The notes below the pieces were generated by a model, which worked only from the letters and a program-made list of their open reading frames with translations, ran no database searches and had not been told where the DNA came from. From Tannerella sp. (lineage in GTDB: Bacteria; Bacteroidota; Bacteroidia; Bacteroidales; Tannerellaceae): a DNA stretch of 5,385 nt. Shown one piece after another: positions 1 through 5,294 of the stretch (the stretch's first letter is position 1; each line of letters begins with the position of its first letter). The stretch is taken from the NCBI GenBank assembly GCA_031283785.1, contig JAITBC010000255.1:1-5385 (forward strand). Reading direction: 5' to 3'. The translations under genes were made by a program, and so were the position numbers.

Positions 1-25
1 CCGGCTGTAATAAGCCCACAACTCA

Positions 26-196
26 TCATCTTTGTATATATGTTGATAACTTTGAATTGGGGACGCTTTGTTTCTTTTTAAGTTCATAAAATGCACTTTT
101 GAAAGCGCGGGCGTACCTGCCCTCGTAGCCTTTTTTCATCAGTTCCTGTTTTACTTTATTCCAGGCAGATCGCTTGATATGTTTTTCCAAATTCAT
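26..196 (-). CDS. Small basic hypothetical protein (56 aa)
   Basis: I do not recognise a named family. The reading frame runs further upstream, to an ATG at 238, but that codon lies inside the promoter match at 236-243. I therefore chose the internal ATG at 196, which gives a 56-residue protein starting MNLEKHIKRS and a leader of about 30 nt. The protein is strongly basic (11 Lys and 4 Arg against 4 Glu) and has no signal peptide or membrane segment. Its middle, with motifs such as KKGYEGRYARAF, looks like amphipathic helices with regularly spaced Lys, Arg and aromatic residues, which could suit nucleic-acid binding; that is inference. The frame is intact and ends in TGA. No partner gene is adjacent, and downstream sequence is cut by the window edge. 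An overlapping plus-strand frame looks spurious. Confidence 0.6.
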   Translation of the reverse strand: MNLEKHIKRSAWNKVKQELMKKGYEGRYARAFKSAFYELKKKQSVPNSKLSTYIQR

Positions 197-235
197 TTTA
201 CTGTGCGGTTTCCGTATATACGTAAATTTTCGGTG

Positions 236-243
236 CAAAGGTA
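236..243 (-). promoter_or_regulatory. Bacteroidota -7 promoter element for the small basic protein
   Basis: Read on the minus strand this is TACCTTTG, an exact match to the Bacteroidota sigma-ABfr -7 consensus TAnnTTTG. It sits 40 bp upstream of the ATG at 196, which would give a leader of about 30 nt. No convincing TTTG -33 element lies 19-22 bp further upstream, so the promoter is supported by its -7 half only. Confidence 0.5.
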
Positions 244-617
244 AAGCGCCGCGACGTCAGGAGATGTCGGAGATTGAGAAAAAACTAAACCTCGAACTCA
301 ACCGGTTTGTTTGCGAGAAAATATTTCTTATTTTAATTGTGCAAAGTTTTCAGATGGTTTTTTATGCAATACTATTTTTATGTTAGTTTATAAATTGTAC
401 GGGAAAAGCGCAATTTTGTAACATTATTTTATATTCATTCAGAAGAACTTTGTGAAGTCAGTCCGGATTGCTTCGAACCTTGCAATGACGGGCTGCTGAA
501 TATAAACTGAAGTTTCCCACCTACAATAAATAGCGTAAAAAAAACAAGCGAACAGAAAAAAATCGTATATTAGGAGTGATATAAACTATTAATAATCACC
601 AAAATCTATCGTTTGTT
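239..617. other. Gene-free A/T-rich intergenic stretch
   Basis: I see no supportable gene here. A plus-strand frame ending at 386 includes a 40-codon stretch from an ATG at 264 with a hydrophobic end, but it has no recognisable homology and runs through the promoter of the minus-strand gene. The only structured part is the hairpin-like repeat at 465-493. The last 70 bases probably belong to the upstream end of the IS remnant that starts at 618. Confidence 0.6.
465..493. repeat. Short hairpin-like dispersed-repeat candidate
   Basis: The core reads ATTGC, a 10-base loop, then GCAAT followed by GACGGGC. The layout ATTGCTTCG...GCAATGACGG resembles short palindromic repeats that I recall as scattered between genes in many bacterial genomes. 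The 5-bp stem (467-471 with 482-486) is too weak to be a terminator and no T-run follows. Only one copy is in the window, so repetition is not shown. Confidence 0.3.
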
Positions 618-812
618 ATGGAAACAAAAGCAGGTCAAATTTCCGAGTTATCCAATCTGTTGTCGAATAAAGATTCCCTCAACAGCAATTTAATTCGTTT
701 ATTGAATCGTTTTGGTATAGGCCGGTTGTAGAAACAACTGTCAATCAAGAAAGAGTGGGTAGATCGGCCGGTGATTTAATTCTGTTGCTCTGTTTATTCC
801 GGATGAATGGAC
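618..812 (+). pseudogene. Decayed IS4-like transposase, N-terminal fragment
   Basis: From the ATG at 618, 37 codons are open. They include LIRLLNRFGIGRL, a helical pattern I associate with the N-termini of IS4-superfamily transposases in Bacteroidota. A TAG at 729-731 then interrupts the frame. After SIKKE (near 744-755) the similarity moves into another frame, which reads SAGDLILLLCLFRMNG and matches the usual continuation in such proteins (K-G-x-S...LI..LCLFR.NG). The fragment therefore carries at least one nonsense codon and one frameshift. It stops after about 65 residues, where antisense IS1-type sequence begins. No catalytic DDE residues remain, so it cannot transpose. The family assignment rests on this N-terminal pattern alone and is tentative; the transposase-like origin is more secure than the exact family. 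Confidence 0.5.
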
Positions 813-819
813 ATGGAAA

Positions 820-1071
820 TCAACGGCTATCGTTATTAACTTTTTTATCCAATTCAGGCTATTACCGATATATCTATCAGCTCCAATACCTCGAACCGGC
901 ATCAATAATATTCGTTTTATCATTGATGAATGACTGTCTTTATAATCCGGTGCATGGTCGCCTGTAAATTGACTACCAAATGCTTTACACAAATAATTTT
1001 GCTTTCCGCATGTTTTCTTGCCGTTTTTCTTTATTTTTGTCCCCTGACAATTGGGGCAATTTTATTTTCAT
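820..1071 (-). pseudogene. IS1-family InsA-like transposase fragment
   Basis: Read on the minus strand, 1058 to about 822 encodes roughly 79 residues with the layout of IS1-type InsA proteins. It opens with a zinc-ribbon CPNC, followed by IKKNGKKTCGKQNYLCK, then QFTGDHAPDYK and a helix-turn-helix part containing RILLMPVRGIG. The second ribbon half should be CxxC or CKxCG, but here it is CKAFG, so one zinc ligand is replaced by Phe. An ATG at 1071-1069 is one base out of frame with CPNC, and an in-frame TAA at 1064-1062 precedes it, so the start is frameshifted within an A-rich run. The DDE catalytic half (InsB-like) is missing; the coding similarity stops near 820, tail to tail with the fragment at 618-812. 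It is a dead remnant with no clear terminal inverted repeats. IS1595-type zinc ribbons are an alternative, but the GDHA...RGIG pattern favours IS1. Confidence 0.72.
994..1001 (+). promoter_or_regulatory. Candidate promoter for the URO-D-like operon, inside the IS1 remnant
   Basis: TAATTTTG matches the Bacteroidota -7 consensus TAnnTTTG. A TTG at 969-971 lies 22 bp upstream, close to the usual -33 spacing. It would give a leader of about 100 nt before the ATG at 1106. A second exact -7 match, TATTTTTG at 1032-1039, is nearer but has no well-spaced -33. Both lie in antisense transposase sequence rich in Lys and Asn codons, so chance matches are possible. Confidence 0.35.
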
Positions 1072-1105
1072 ACAATAAAAATATTTTTAAAATCACTATC
1101 TTATA

Positions 1106-2194
1106 ATGAAAAAAAGGGAATTTCTAAAAACAGGCATGTATGCACTCGGCGGATTGGGACTTTGTTCTGCGAATACCGCCACCCTGTTCGCTTCCTCTAA
1201 ACCGGCGGCAAACGACAATAAAGGGATTACTTATCTTGCTAATACGGCAAACAAGCGTGAAAAAGTCCTGGCCGTTCTTGATCAGTCGAAACCGAATAAA
1301 TATGTTCCGGCTGCATTCTTCCTGCATTTTAAAGACAAACTCGGACAGGGAGCAATAGACAGTCACCTGCAATTTTTTCGCGCTACGAACATGGATTTTG
1401 TCAAAATTCAGTATGAAATCGTTGTTCCATATCTTGAAAACATCAAAAGTCCGAAAGACTGGGCGAAAATTCCGGTTTACAAAAAGGATTTCTTCGAACC
1501 GCAACTTGCCGTAATTGAAGCGCTGGCAAAGGAGTTGAAAGCTGAAGCGCTGATTATCCCGACCGTCTATTCGCCGCTCTCTCTGGCGCAGCAGACAGTG
1601 GGAAAAAATGCGATTGAACATATCAAACAAGACCCTGATGCAACGGCGAAAGGACTTCAGAATATTACCGAGAGCATTGTCAATTATATCGACGAAGCCG
1701 TCAAACGCGGATCCGACGGCTTTTATATTTCTACGCAGGGTGGAAATTCGAAATTTTTCGGCAACGGACCGCTATTTGAAAAAGTCGTTGTTCCCTACGA
1801 CAAAATCGTCTCCCGGGAGGCAAGCGATAAAGCGTTACTTAATATCCTGCATATCTGTGATTACGGTGAATCGTATTACACGCAGATAAATCAGTTTTCA
1901 TCCTATCCCGGCAGTATCATCAATGCGCCGAATGTCCTGCTCGACGGTACGCCTGTAAAGCTCAAAGAGGTGCAGGCAACGTTCCATCGTCCCGTCATGG
2001 GAGGATTAGACCGGCTCGGCGTACTGGCAAAAGGCTCCGAAGAGGAAGTGAAAGTTGCTGTGGACAAAGTGTTAGGCGAAGCGCCGGCTAATTTCATTCT
2101 TGGCGCCGACTGTACAATCCCAGGCGATGTCCCATATCAAAAACTTCGCGCCGTAATCGATTATGCACACGACTGGCGAATCAATCATGGATAG
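1106..2194 (+). CDS. Exported URO-D / cobamide methyltransferase-like protein
   Basis: This 362-residue protein belongs to the uroporphyrinogen decarboxylase-like superfamily (URO-D fold, TIM barrel), which also includes the MtaA/MtbA methylcobamide:CoM methyltransferases. Visible family features are FFRATNMDFVKIQYE (90-104), TVYSPL (153-158), GSDGFYISTQGG (202-213), HICDY (249-253), YPG...INAPN (267-276), PVMGGLDR (296-303) and GADCTIPGDVP (333-343). His249-x-Cys251 with Cys336 fits the HxC...C zinc site of the methyltransferase branch. The N-terminal arginine motif of true URO-D (RQAGR) is absent, so haem synthesis is unlikely. The leader MKKREFLKTGMYALGGLG is Tat-like, but with KR in place of the twin RR. 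Residue 20 is Cys, preceded by LGL, a poor lipobox. The start has no Shine-Dalgarno, which is normal for this phylum. It opens a three-gene unit; the next ORF begins 3 bases after the stop. The methyl donor and acceptor cannot be read from sequence. Confidence 0.88.
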   Translation: MKKREFLKTGMYALGGLGLCSANTATLFASSKPAANDNKGITYLANTANKREKVLAVLDQSKPNKYVPAAFFLHFKDKLGQGAIDSHLQFFRATNMDFVKIQYEIVVPYLENIKSPKDWAKIPVYKKDFFEPQLAVIEALAKELKAEALIIPTVYSPLSLAQQTVGKNAIEHIKQDPDATAKGLQNITESIVNYIDEAVKRGSDGFYISTQGGNSKFFGNGPLFEKVVVPYDKIVSREASDKALLNILHICDYGESYYTQINQFSSYPGSIINAPNVLLDGTPVKLKEVQATFHRPVMGGLDRLGVLAKGSEEEVKVAVDKVLGEAPANFILGADCTIPGDVPYQKLRAVIDYAHDWRINHG

Positions 2195-2226
2195 GAAATG
2201 AAAAATTGCAGGAAATTTTTCATTTC
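2195..2226 (+). promoter_or_regulatory. Perfect 13-bp inverted repeat enclosing the small ORF's start codon
   Basis: The left arm GAAATGAAAAATT (2195-2207) is exactly complementary to the right arm AATTTTTCATTTC (2214-2226), with a 6-base loop. It begins on the base after the TAG of the URO-D-like gene. The ATG of the 42-codon ORF (2198-2200) lies within the left arm, so the folded RNA would hide that start codon. The stem is A/T-rich, with two G-C pairs. The right arm contains TTTTT, but no U-tract follows the stem, so a classical intrinsic terminator is less likely than translational or attenuation-type control. Confidence 0.6.
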
Positions 2227-2326
2227 ATTCGGACTGACGGCTGCCGGACTTATGTTCGGCAGCGCAGTTGGCATAAATGCACAGGATGTTAAAACACCGG
2301 CCGATACGCCGGGAAAAGAAAAATAA
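2198..2326 (+). CDS. 42-aa signal-peptide-like small ORF between methyltransferase and transporter genes
   Basis: An intact 42-codon frame starts at the ATG 3 bases after the upstream stop and ends in TAA one base before the ATG of the transporter. It encodes MKNCRKFFISFG, then a hydrophobic stretch LTAAGLMFGSAVG, then INAQD. This is a standard signal peptide (charged n-region, hydrophobic core, likely cleavage after NA) that would leave a mature tail of only about 14 residues, rich in Lys, Pro and Asp. Codon-tight packing on both sides suggests it is translated and possibly coupled to the transporter. Two hairpins overlap it (2195-2226 and 2240-2263). I see three options: a small secreted or membrane peptide, a regulatory leader ORF, or the surviving leader of a deleted exported protein. 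The third is plausible because it resembles the Tat-like leader style of the gene upstream (K-x-R-x-F, then a hydrophobic run). Function is unknown. Confidence 0.55.
   Translation: MKNCRKFFISFGLTAAGLMFGSAVGINAQDVKTPADTPGKEK
2240..2263 (+). promoter_or_regulatory. Strong GC-rich stem-loop inside the small ORF
   Basis: GCTGCCGGAC (2240-2249) pairs with GTTCGGCAGC (2254-2263) over 10 bp, including one G-U wobble, around a TTAT loop. It follows the first hairpin by 13 bases and ends 64 bases before the transporter start. No T-run follows, so it is not an intrinsic terminator. It could modulate read-through, RNA processing or translation of the transporter, or simply reflect the small ORF's Ala/Gly codons. 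Confidence 0.45.
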
Positions 2327-2327
2327 A

Positions 2328-3494
2328 ATGAAAAAGATATTCAAAAGTTTACCCTTTCGCTTGGCAGTTGCTTTGCTTGTCGGCATACTCGCCGGCTTTG
2401 CGGCGAGCGCTTCCGTAATGCAGGTAGTAATTACATTGCAACATTTACTGAGCGCCGTAATCATGTTTACCATACCCCTGATTATCATCGGATTCATAGC
2501 CCCTTCTATTACTAAGCTCGGCAGCAATGCCTCTAAACTGTTAGGGATTGCACTATTACTGGCTTATGTGTCAAGCGTAGGCGCTTCGCTGTTTTCCGCA
2601 GTTTCGGGTTATGCGATCCTGCCACACCTCCACATTGCAAGTGCAGAGGGTGACCGTCAGCCCTTGCCTGAATTACTGTTCGACCTCAAAATTCCACCCG
2701 TCATGACGGTGATGAGCGCCCTGGTATTTTCGGTTTTAATCGGTCTGGCGGCCACGTGGAAACGCGCCGGTAAAATCATCGATGCCCTGGACGAATTTCA
2801 GGGAATGGTGATCCTGATTGTCACCAAAATAATTATTCCCATCCTGCCCTTTTTTATTGCCTGTACGTTTTGTACGCTCTCGTATGAAGGTTTGATTGTA
2901 GAACAGCTTCCCGTATTTATAAAGGTGATAGCATTGGTTATTGTCGGACATTTTATATGGATGGCATTTTTATATTTTCTTGCAAGCGTGTATACGAAAA
3001 AGAATCCGTTTCGTGTGTTACGCTATTATGGGCCGGCATATATGACGGCTGTCGGTACGATGTCGTCGGCGGCAACATTGCCGGTAGCCCTTGAATGTGC
3101 GCAGAGATCCGACGTTTTACGCCGTGATATGATAGATTTCGGCATTCCGCTGTTTGCCAACATCCACTTGTGTGGGTCCGTGCTTACGGAGACATTTTTT
3201 GTGATGACCGTTTCTCAAGTTCTGTACGGGGGATTGCCTCCATTCTCATCTATTCTTCTGTTCAGCATATTACTGGGCATATTTGCCATCGGCGCTCCCG
3301 GCGTCCCGGGAGGAACGGTGATGGCGTCGCTTGGTCTGATTGTCAGCGTACTCGGATTCGATACGGCAGGCACGGCCTTGATGTTGACCATCTTTGCCCT
3401 CCAGGACAGTTTCGGCACCGCCTGCAATGTGACAAGCGACGGCGCTTTGACGTTGATACTAAGCAGATACAGCGAGCGCAGGAAACCGAAATAA
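2328..3494 (+). CDS. Dicarboxylate/amino acid:cation symporter (SDF/DAACS family)
   Basis: This 388-residue inner-membrane carrier is a divergent member of the sodium:dicarboxylate/amino-acid symporter family (GltPh/DctA fold). Start choice: the frame is open from 2277, but the ATG at 2328, one base after the small ORF's stop, gives the normal N-terminus MKKIFKSLPFRLAVALLVG. Features are several hydrophobic segments; the HP1 serine-rich tip SSAATLP (246-252); NIHLCGS (278-284), where homologues have NMDG-type sequence; the HP2 loop GAPGVPGGT (322-330); and a TM8 signature from D360 to D371 (DSFGTACNVTSD). Aligned to the GltPh signature DMGRTMVNVTGD, the amino-group-binding Asp (D360), Thr364, Asn367 and the sodium-site Asp371 are kept. 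The Arg that holds the substrate's side-chain carboxylate is Gly363. This argues against glutamate, aspartate or C4-dicarboxylates and for a neutral or unusual substrate. Co-transcription with the URO-D-like gene suggests a shared substrate. Confidence 0.9.
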   Translation: MKKIFKSLPFRLAVALLVGILAGFAASASVMQVVITLQHLLSAVIMFTIPLIIIGFIAPSITKLGSNASKLLGIALLLAYVSSVGASLFSAVSGYAILPHLHIASAEGDRQPLPELLFDLKIPPVMTVMSALVFSVLIGLAATWKRAGKIIDALDEFQGMVILIVTKIIIPILPFFIACTFCTLSYEGLIVEQLPVFIKVIALVIVGHFIWMAFLYFLASVYTKKNPFRVLRYYGPAYMTAVGTMSSAATLPVALECAQRSDVLRRDMIDFGIPLFANIHLCGSVLTETFFVMTVSQVLYGGLPPFSSILLFSILLGIFAIGAPGVPGGTVMASLGLIVSVLGFDTAGTALMLTIFALQDSFGTACNVTSDGALTLILSRYSERRKPK

Positions 3495-3552
3495 ATGAAA
3501 AGAGATTTTTATCGGTATTCATGCACAAAAGAAAACAAACTACGTTCCTTTA

Positions 3553-3583
3553 CACGGCCGTGGCGCCGCCGGTTTCTTACCGG
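3553..3583. terminator. Palindrome cluster between convergent genes, possible terminator region
   Basis: The 102-base gap between the convergent transporter and hydrolase genes contains a perfect 10-bp palindrome CACGGCCGTG (3553-3562). A small stem-loop CCGGT-ttctt-ACCGG (3569-3583) follows shortly after. The location suits a shared bidirectional terminator, but neither structure is followed by a T-run on either strand, so the call is weak. Confidence 0.25.
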
Positions 3584-3596
3584 ATCAAAAGACAGG

Positions 3597-4415
3597 CTAC
3601 TTCCCCGTCTTTGCGCGTACAAACTTCACTAACAGCGGGAATGCCGGCCCAGTCATGTCGTGTCCGTAACCGTCGAACTCATACAGCATGGTGTCTTTAT
3701 GGCCGACGATCTTCATCATGCGTTGCAGGTAAGCATTTTCATCGTATCTTCCGATCATTTCCAATTCCCGGTCGCCTGTCATCAACAGTATTGGAGGAGC
3801 GTCGGGACGGACATGATAAAGCGGAGCAAATTCATCGACCACAGGCTGCGTGTTCCGGATGCCGCGTTCTTCCCTGACGGCCAGGTGGGTAATAGCGTTG
3901 CCGCTTAAGGGGATAAGCCCGGCTATCCGGTTGGCGTCAAGGTTATGACGTTGCAGCCATTGTTTGTCCAATCCGGTCATCATGGTAAGGTAAGCGCCTG
4001 CCGAATGGCCTGAGACGAAAATCAGATCAGGGTCTCCGCCATACCGTTCGATATTCCCGAAAACCCAGGCAATGGCCGCCGCCGCATCTTCGATGTATTT
4101 CGGACACCGTACTTTCGGATACAGGCGGTAATTGACTGCCACCACTACAAACTCCCGGTTTTTCAATTCGACGGGAATCTCCTTTTCGCCGGCGGTCAGA
4201 CCGCCTCCGTGAAACCAGACGACCGTTGCGAATTTTTTTACCTGCGCGGCCGGATAATAGATATCCAACTTGCAACGCTCGGCTAAATAGGCATCCTGCC
4301 GGCGTTCCGTTTCGCCGTAGTAGGGGATATTCTTCTCTTCGGAATAAGTAATCTTCTGAGCGGAAACGGTCAGTCCGGCCAGAAGTAACATCAATAAAAC
4401 AGACTGTTTTTTCAT
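3597..4415 (-). CDS. Secreted alpha/beta-hydrolase (esterase-like)
   Basis: This 272-residue serine hydrolase is of the esterase/lipase type (HSL or BD-FAE-like). Residues 1-19 form a signal peptide (MKKQSVLLMLLLAGLTVSA, cleavage before QK), so it acts in the periplasm or outside the cell. The oxyanion-hole motif HGGG is at 69-72. The nucleophile elbow GHSAG is at 136-140 with Ser138. The acid is probably Asp215 in TGDRE, and the histidine is His252 in GYGHD. A conserved VNYRLYP segment (94-100) and the DAAAAIAW helix (110-117) are typical of this group. Length and all core motifs are complete, so it should be active, likely on short acyl or acetyl esters, perhaps on carbohydrates; the substrate is not determined by sequence. 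It is transcribed toward the transporter gene and is not part of that operon. The upstream AACCTTTG (minus strand, 4456-4449) is a near match to the -7 element and lies in the end of the palindromic repeat. Confidence 0.88.
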   Translation of the reverse strand: MKKQSVLLMLLLAGLTVSAQKITYSEEKNIPYYGETERRQDAYLAERCKLDIYYPAAQVKKFATVVWFHGGGLTAGEKEIPVELKNREFVVVAVNYRLYPKVRCPKYIEDAAAAIAWVFGNIERYGGDPDLIFVSGHSAGAYLTMMTGLDKQWLQRHNLDANRIAGLIPLSGNAITHLAVREERGIRNTQPVVDEFAPLYHVRPDAPPILLMTGDRELEMIGRYDENAYLQRMMKIVGHKDTMLYEFDGYGHDMTGPAFPLLVKFVRAKTGK

Positions 4416-4443
4416 TTTGATATAACTGATATTGTTAAGATTA

Positions 4444-4548
4444 AATCCGCAAAGGTTTTCGCTACGCTGTGATTCTCTGCGTCCTCTGTGTAATTGGGTA
4501 ATACGTAATTACACAGAGAGCGCAAAGATATGATTTTACTTTCGGATT
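4444..4548. repeat. Palindromic MITE-like repeat element (about 105 bp)
   Basis: Nested inverted repeats define this element. The outer ends are AATCCGcAAAG (4444-4454) and CTTTCGGATT (4539-4548), complementary apart from one extra base. The inner arms CTCTGCGTCCTCTGTGTAATT-like (4475-4495) and its partner (4507-4527) pair at 18 of 21 positions around an 11-base loop. It lies between divergent genes, so it is not needed as a terminator. The CTCTGCGTCCTCTGTGT core resembles dispersed intergenic repeats I recall from other bacterial genomes. No clear target-site duplication is seen. It contains no coding sequence. Confidence 0.5.
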
Positions 4549-4665
4549 ATCAATTAATAACCGGGATTTGGTTAAATCTTTTTTTGAGGTGCTGTTGATT
4601 TTTTTGATCCGTTATTCCGAAAAAAAATCATTCTTTTTGTACCGACATAAAAAAAACGGTTTCGT

Positions 4666-5294
4666 ATGAGCAAAAAAATAAAAACGGAAGAAGGCAGTGG
4701 CAGCAGTGGTGTGCTGATAGCAAACCACTGCTATGATTATGTATTCAAGTATCTGATGGACGACAGTCTGGTGGCGCGCAAGTTTATATCAGCCATTATC
4801 GGCGAGGAAGTGGTATCTCTGACGACCTTCGCTCCGCAGAAATATGTGCGTGAGCTGGAGAATGTTTCGGGAAGAAGCTGGAGTTTTTACCGTCTGGACT
4901 TCAGTGCGCGGATACGTATCGGCGAGACGTATAAATTGGTGATGATATATAGATGCAGAAAGTGTCGCTTAACACCGACATCATGCGCTTCCGGCGTTAT
5001 CCGGGCGGTCAGTACTAGAAGCGCGAGAACAGCTACGTCGATTCGTCGCGTGTCGAACATCCGATGCAGATATACTGCATCTTTTTCATCGGCTCGGGCA
5101 TAGGCGTGGAGGTTGTCCCTGTTATGACGGTCAATCCCTTTGCATCGGACGCCGTGACGGGTCGAGAGTTGAATGACCTGCGCAATGAATTTGTAGATAG
5201 CCTTCACCACTGTTCGTGGATCGTTCAGGTGCCGGAGCTTCAAGGCCGCCGCCGCAACGATCCGGACAAACCGGTGAGAAGTAAAGCACGGTAA
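4666..5294 (+). pseudogene. Rpn-family PD-(D/E)XK nuclease / putative transposase, broken
   Basis: The gene encodes a protein of the PD-(D/E)XK nuclease-transposase family common in Bacteroidota (Rpn-like, PF12784-type). The first frame, from the ATG at 4666, reads YDYVFKYLMDDSLVARKFIS (23-42), IIGEEV (44-49) and YRLDFSARI (75-83), where Asp78 is the probable metal-binding Asp. It is intact through KLVMI (residue 94). The next part of the family, ExQK, is disrupted: a probable 2-bp insertion in the TA run near 4945-4952 moves the continuation into another frame, which reads MQKVSLNTDIMRFRRYPGGQ from 4953. That frame meets a TAG at 5016-5018. It then resumes with SYVDSSRVEHPMQIYCIFF and VEVVPVMTV, and continues to WIVQVPELQGRRRND before a TAA at 5292-5294. 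The usual C-terminus is missing or further frameshifted; a stretch reading LQRP-stop-HDKDISLH at 5344-5382 may be a leftover. The gene is recently dead, since most of the protein is still readable. Confidence 0.8.

Noticed and set aside
174..386. Plus-strand 70-codon frame with a hydrophobic C-terminal end
   Set aside because: It runs antisense through the small basic gene and its promoter, has no recognisable similarity, and its hydrophobic end is explained by the local T-rich sequence.
1154..1168. Possible lipoprotein cysteine in the URO-D-like leader (LGLC)
   Set aside because: The residue before Cys is Leu, whereas a lipobox needs Gly, Ala or Ser there. The KREFLK motif instead suggests a Tat-like leader.
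1124..1630. Minus-strand 168-codon frame
   Set aside because: It is the antisense shadow of the URO-D-like gene, which has clear family motifs on the plus strand.
3495..3632. 45-codon ORF starting directly after the transporter stop (MKRDFYRYSC...)
   Set aside because: It overlaps the 3' end of the hydrolase gene on the other strand and encodes an Arg-rich, featureless peptide; likely chance.
3170..3877. Plus-strand 235-codon frame
   Set aside because: It spans the end of the transporter in another frame and the antisense of the hydrolase. The translation is Arg/Cys-rich and has no family features.
4603..4639. Promoter for the Rpn-like gene (TTTG at 4603, TCTTTTTG at 4632)
   Set aside because: The -7 element has one mismatch and the 25-bp spacing to TTTG is too long. 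In such a T-rich region the match is not convincing.
4887..5243. Minus-strand 118-codon frame
   Set aside because: It is antisense to the Rpn-like pseudogene, whose plus-strand frames match the family.
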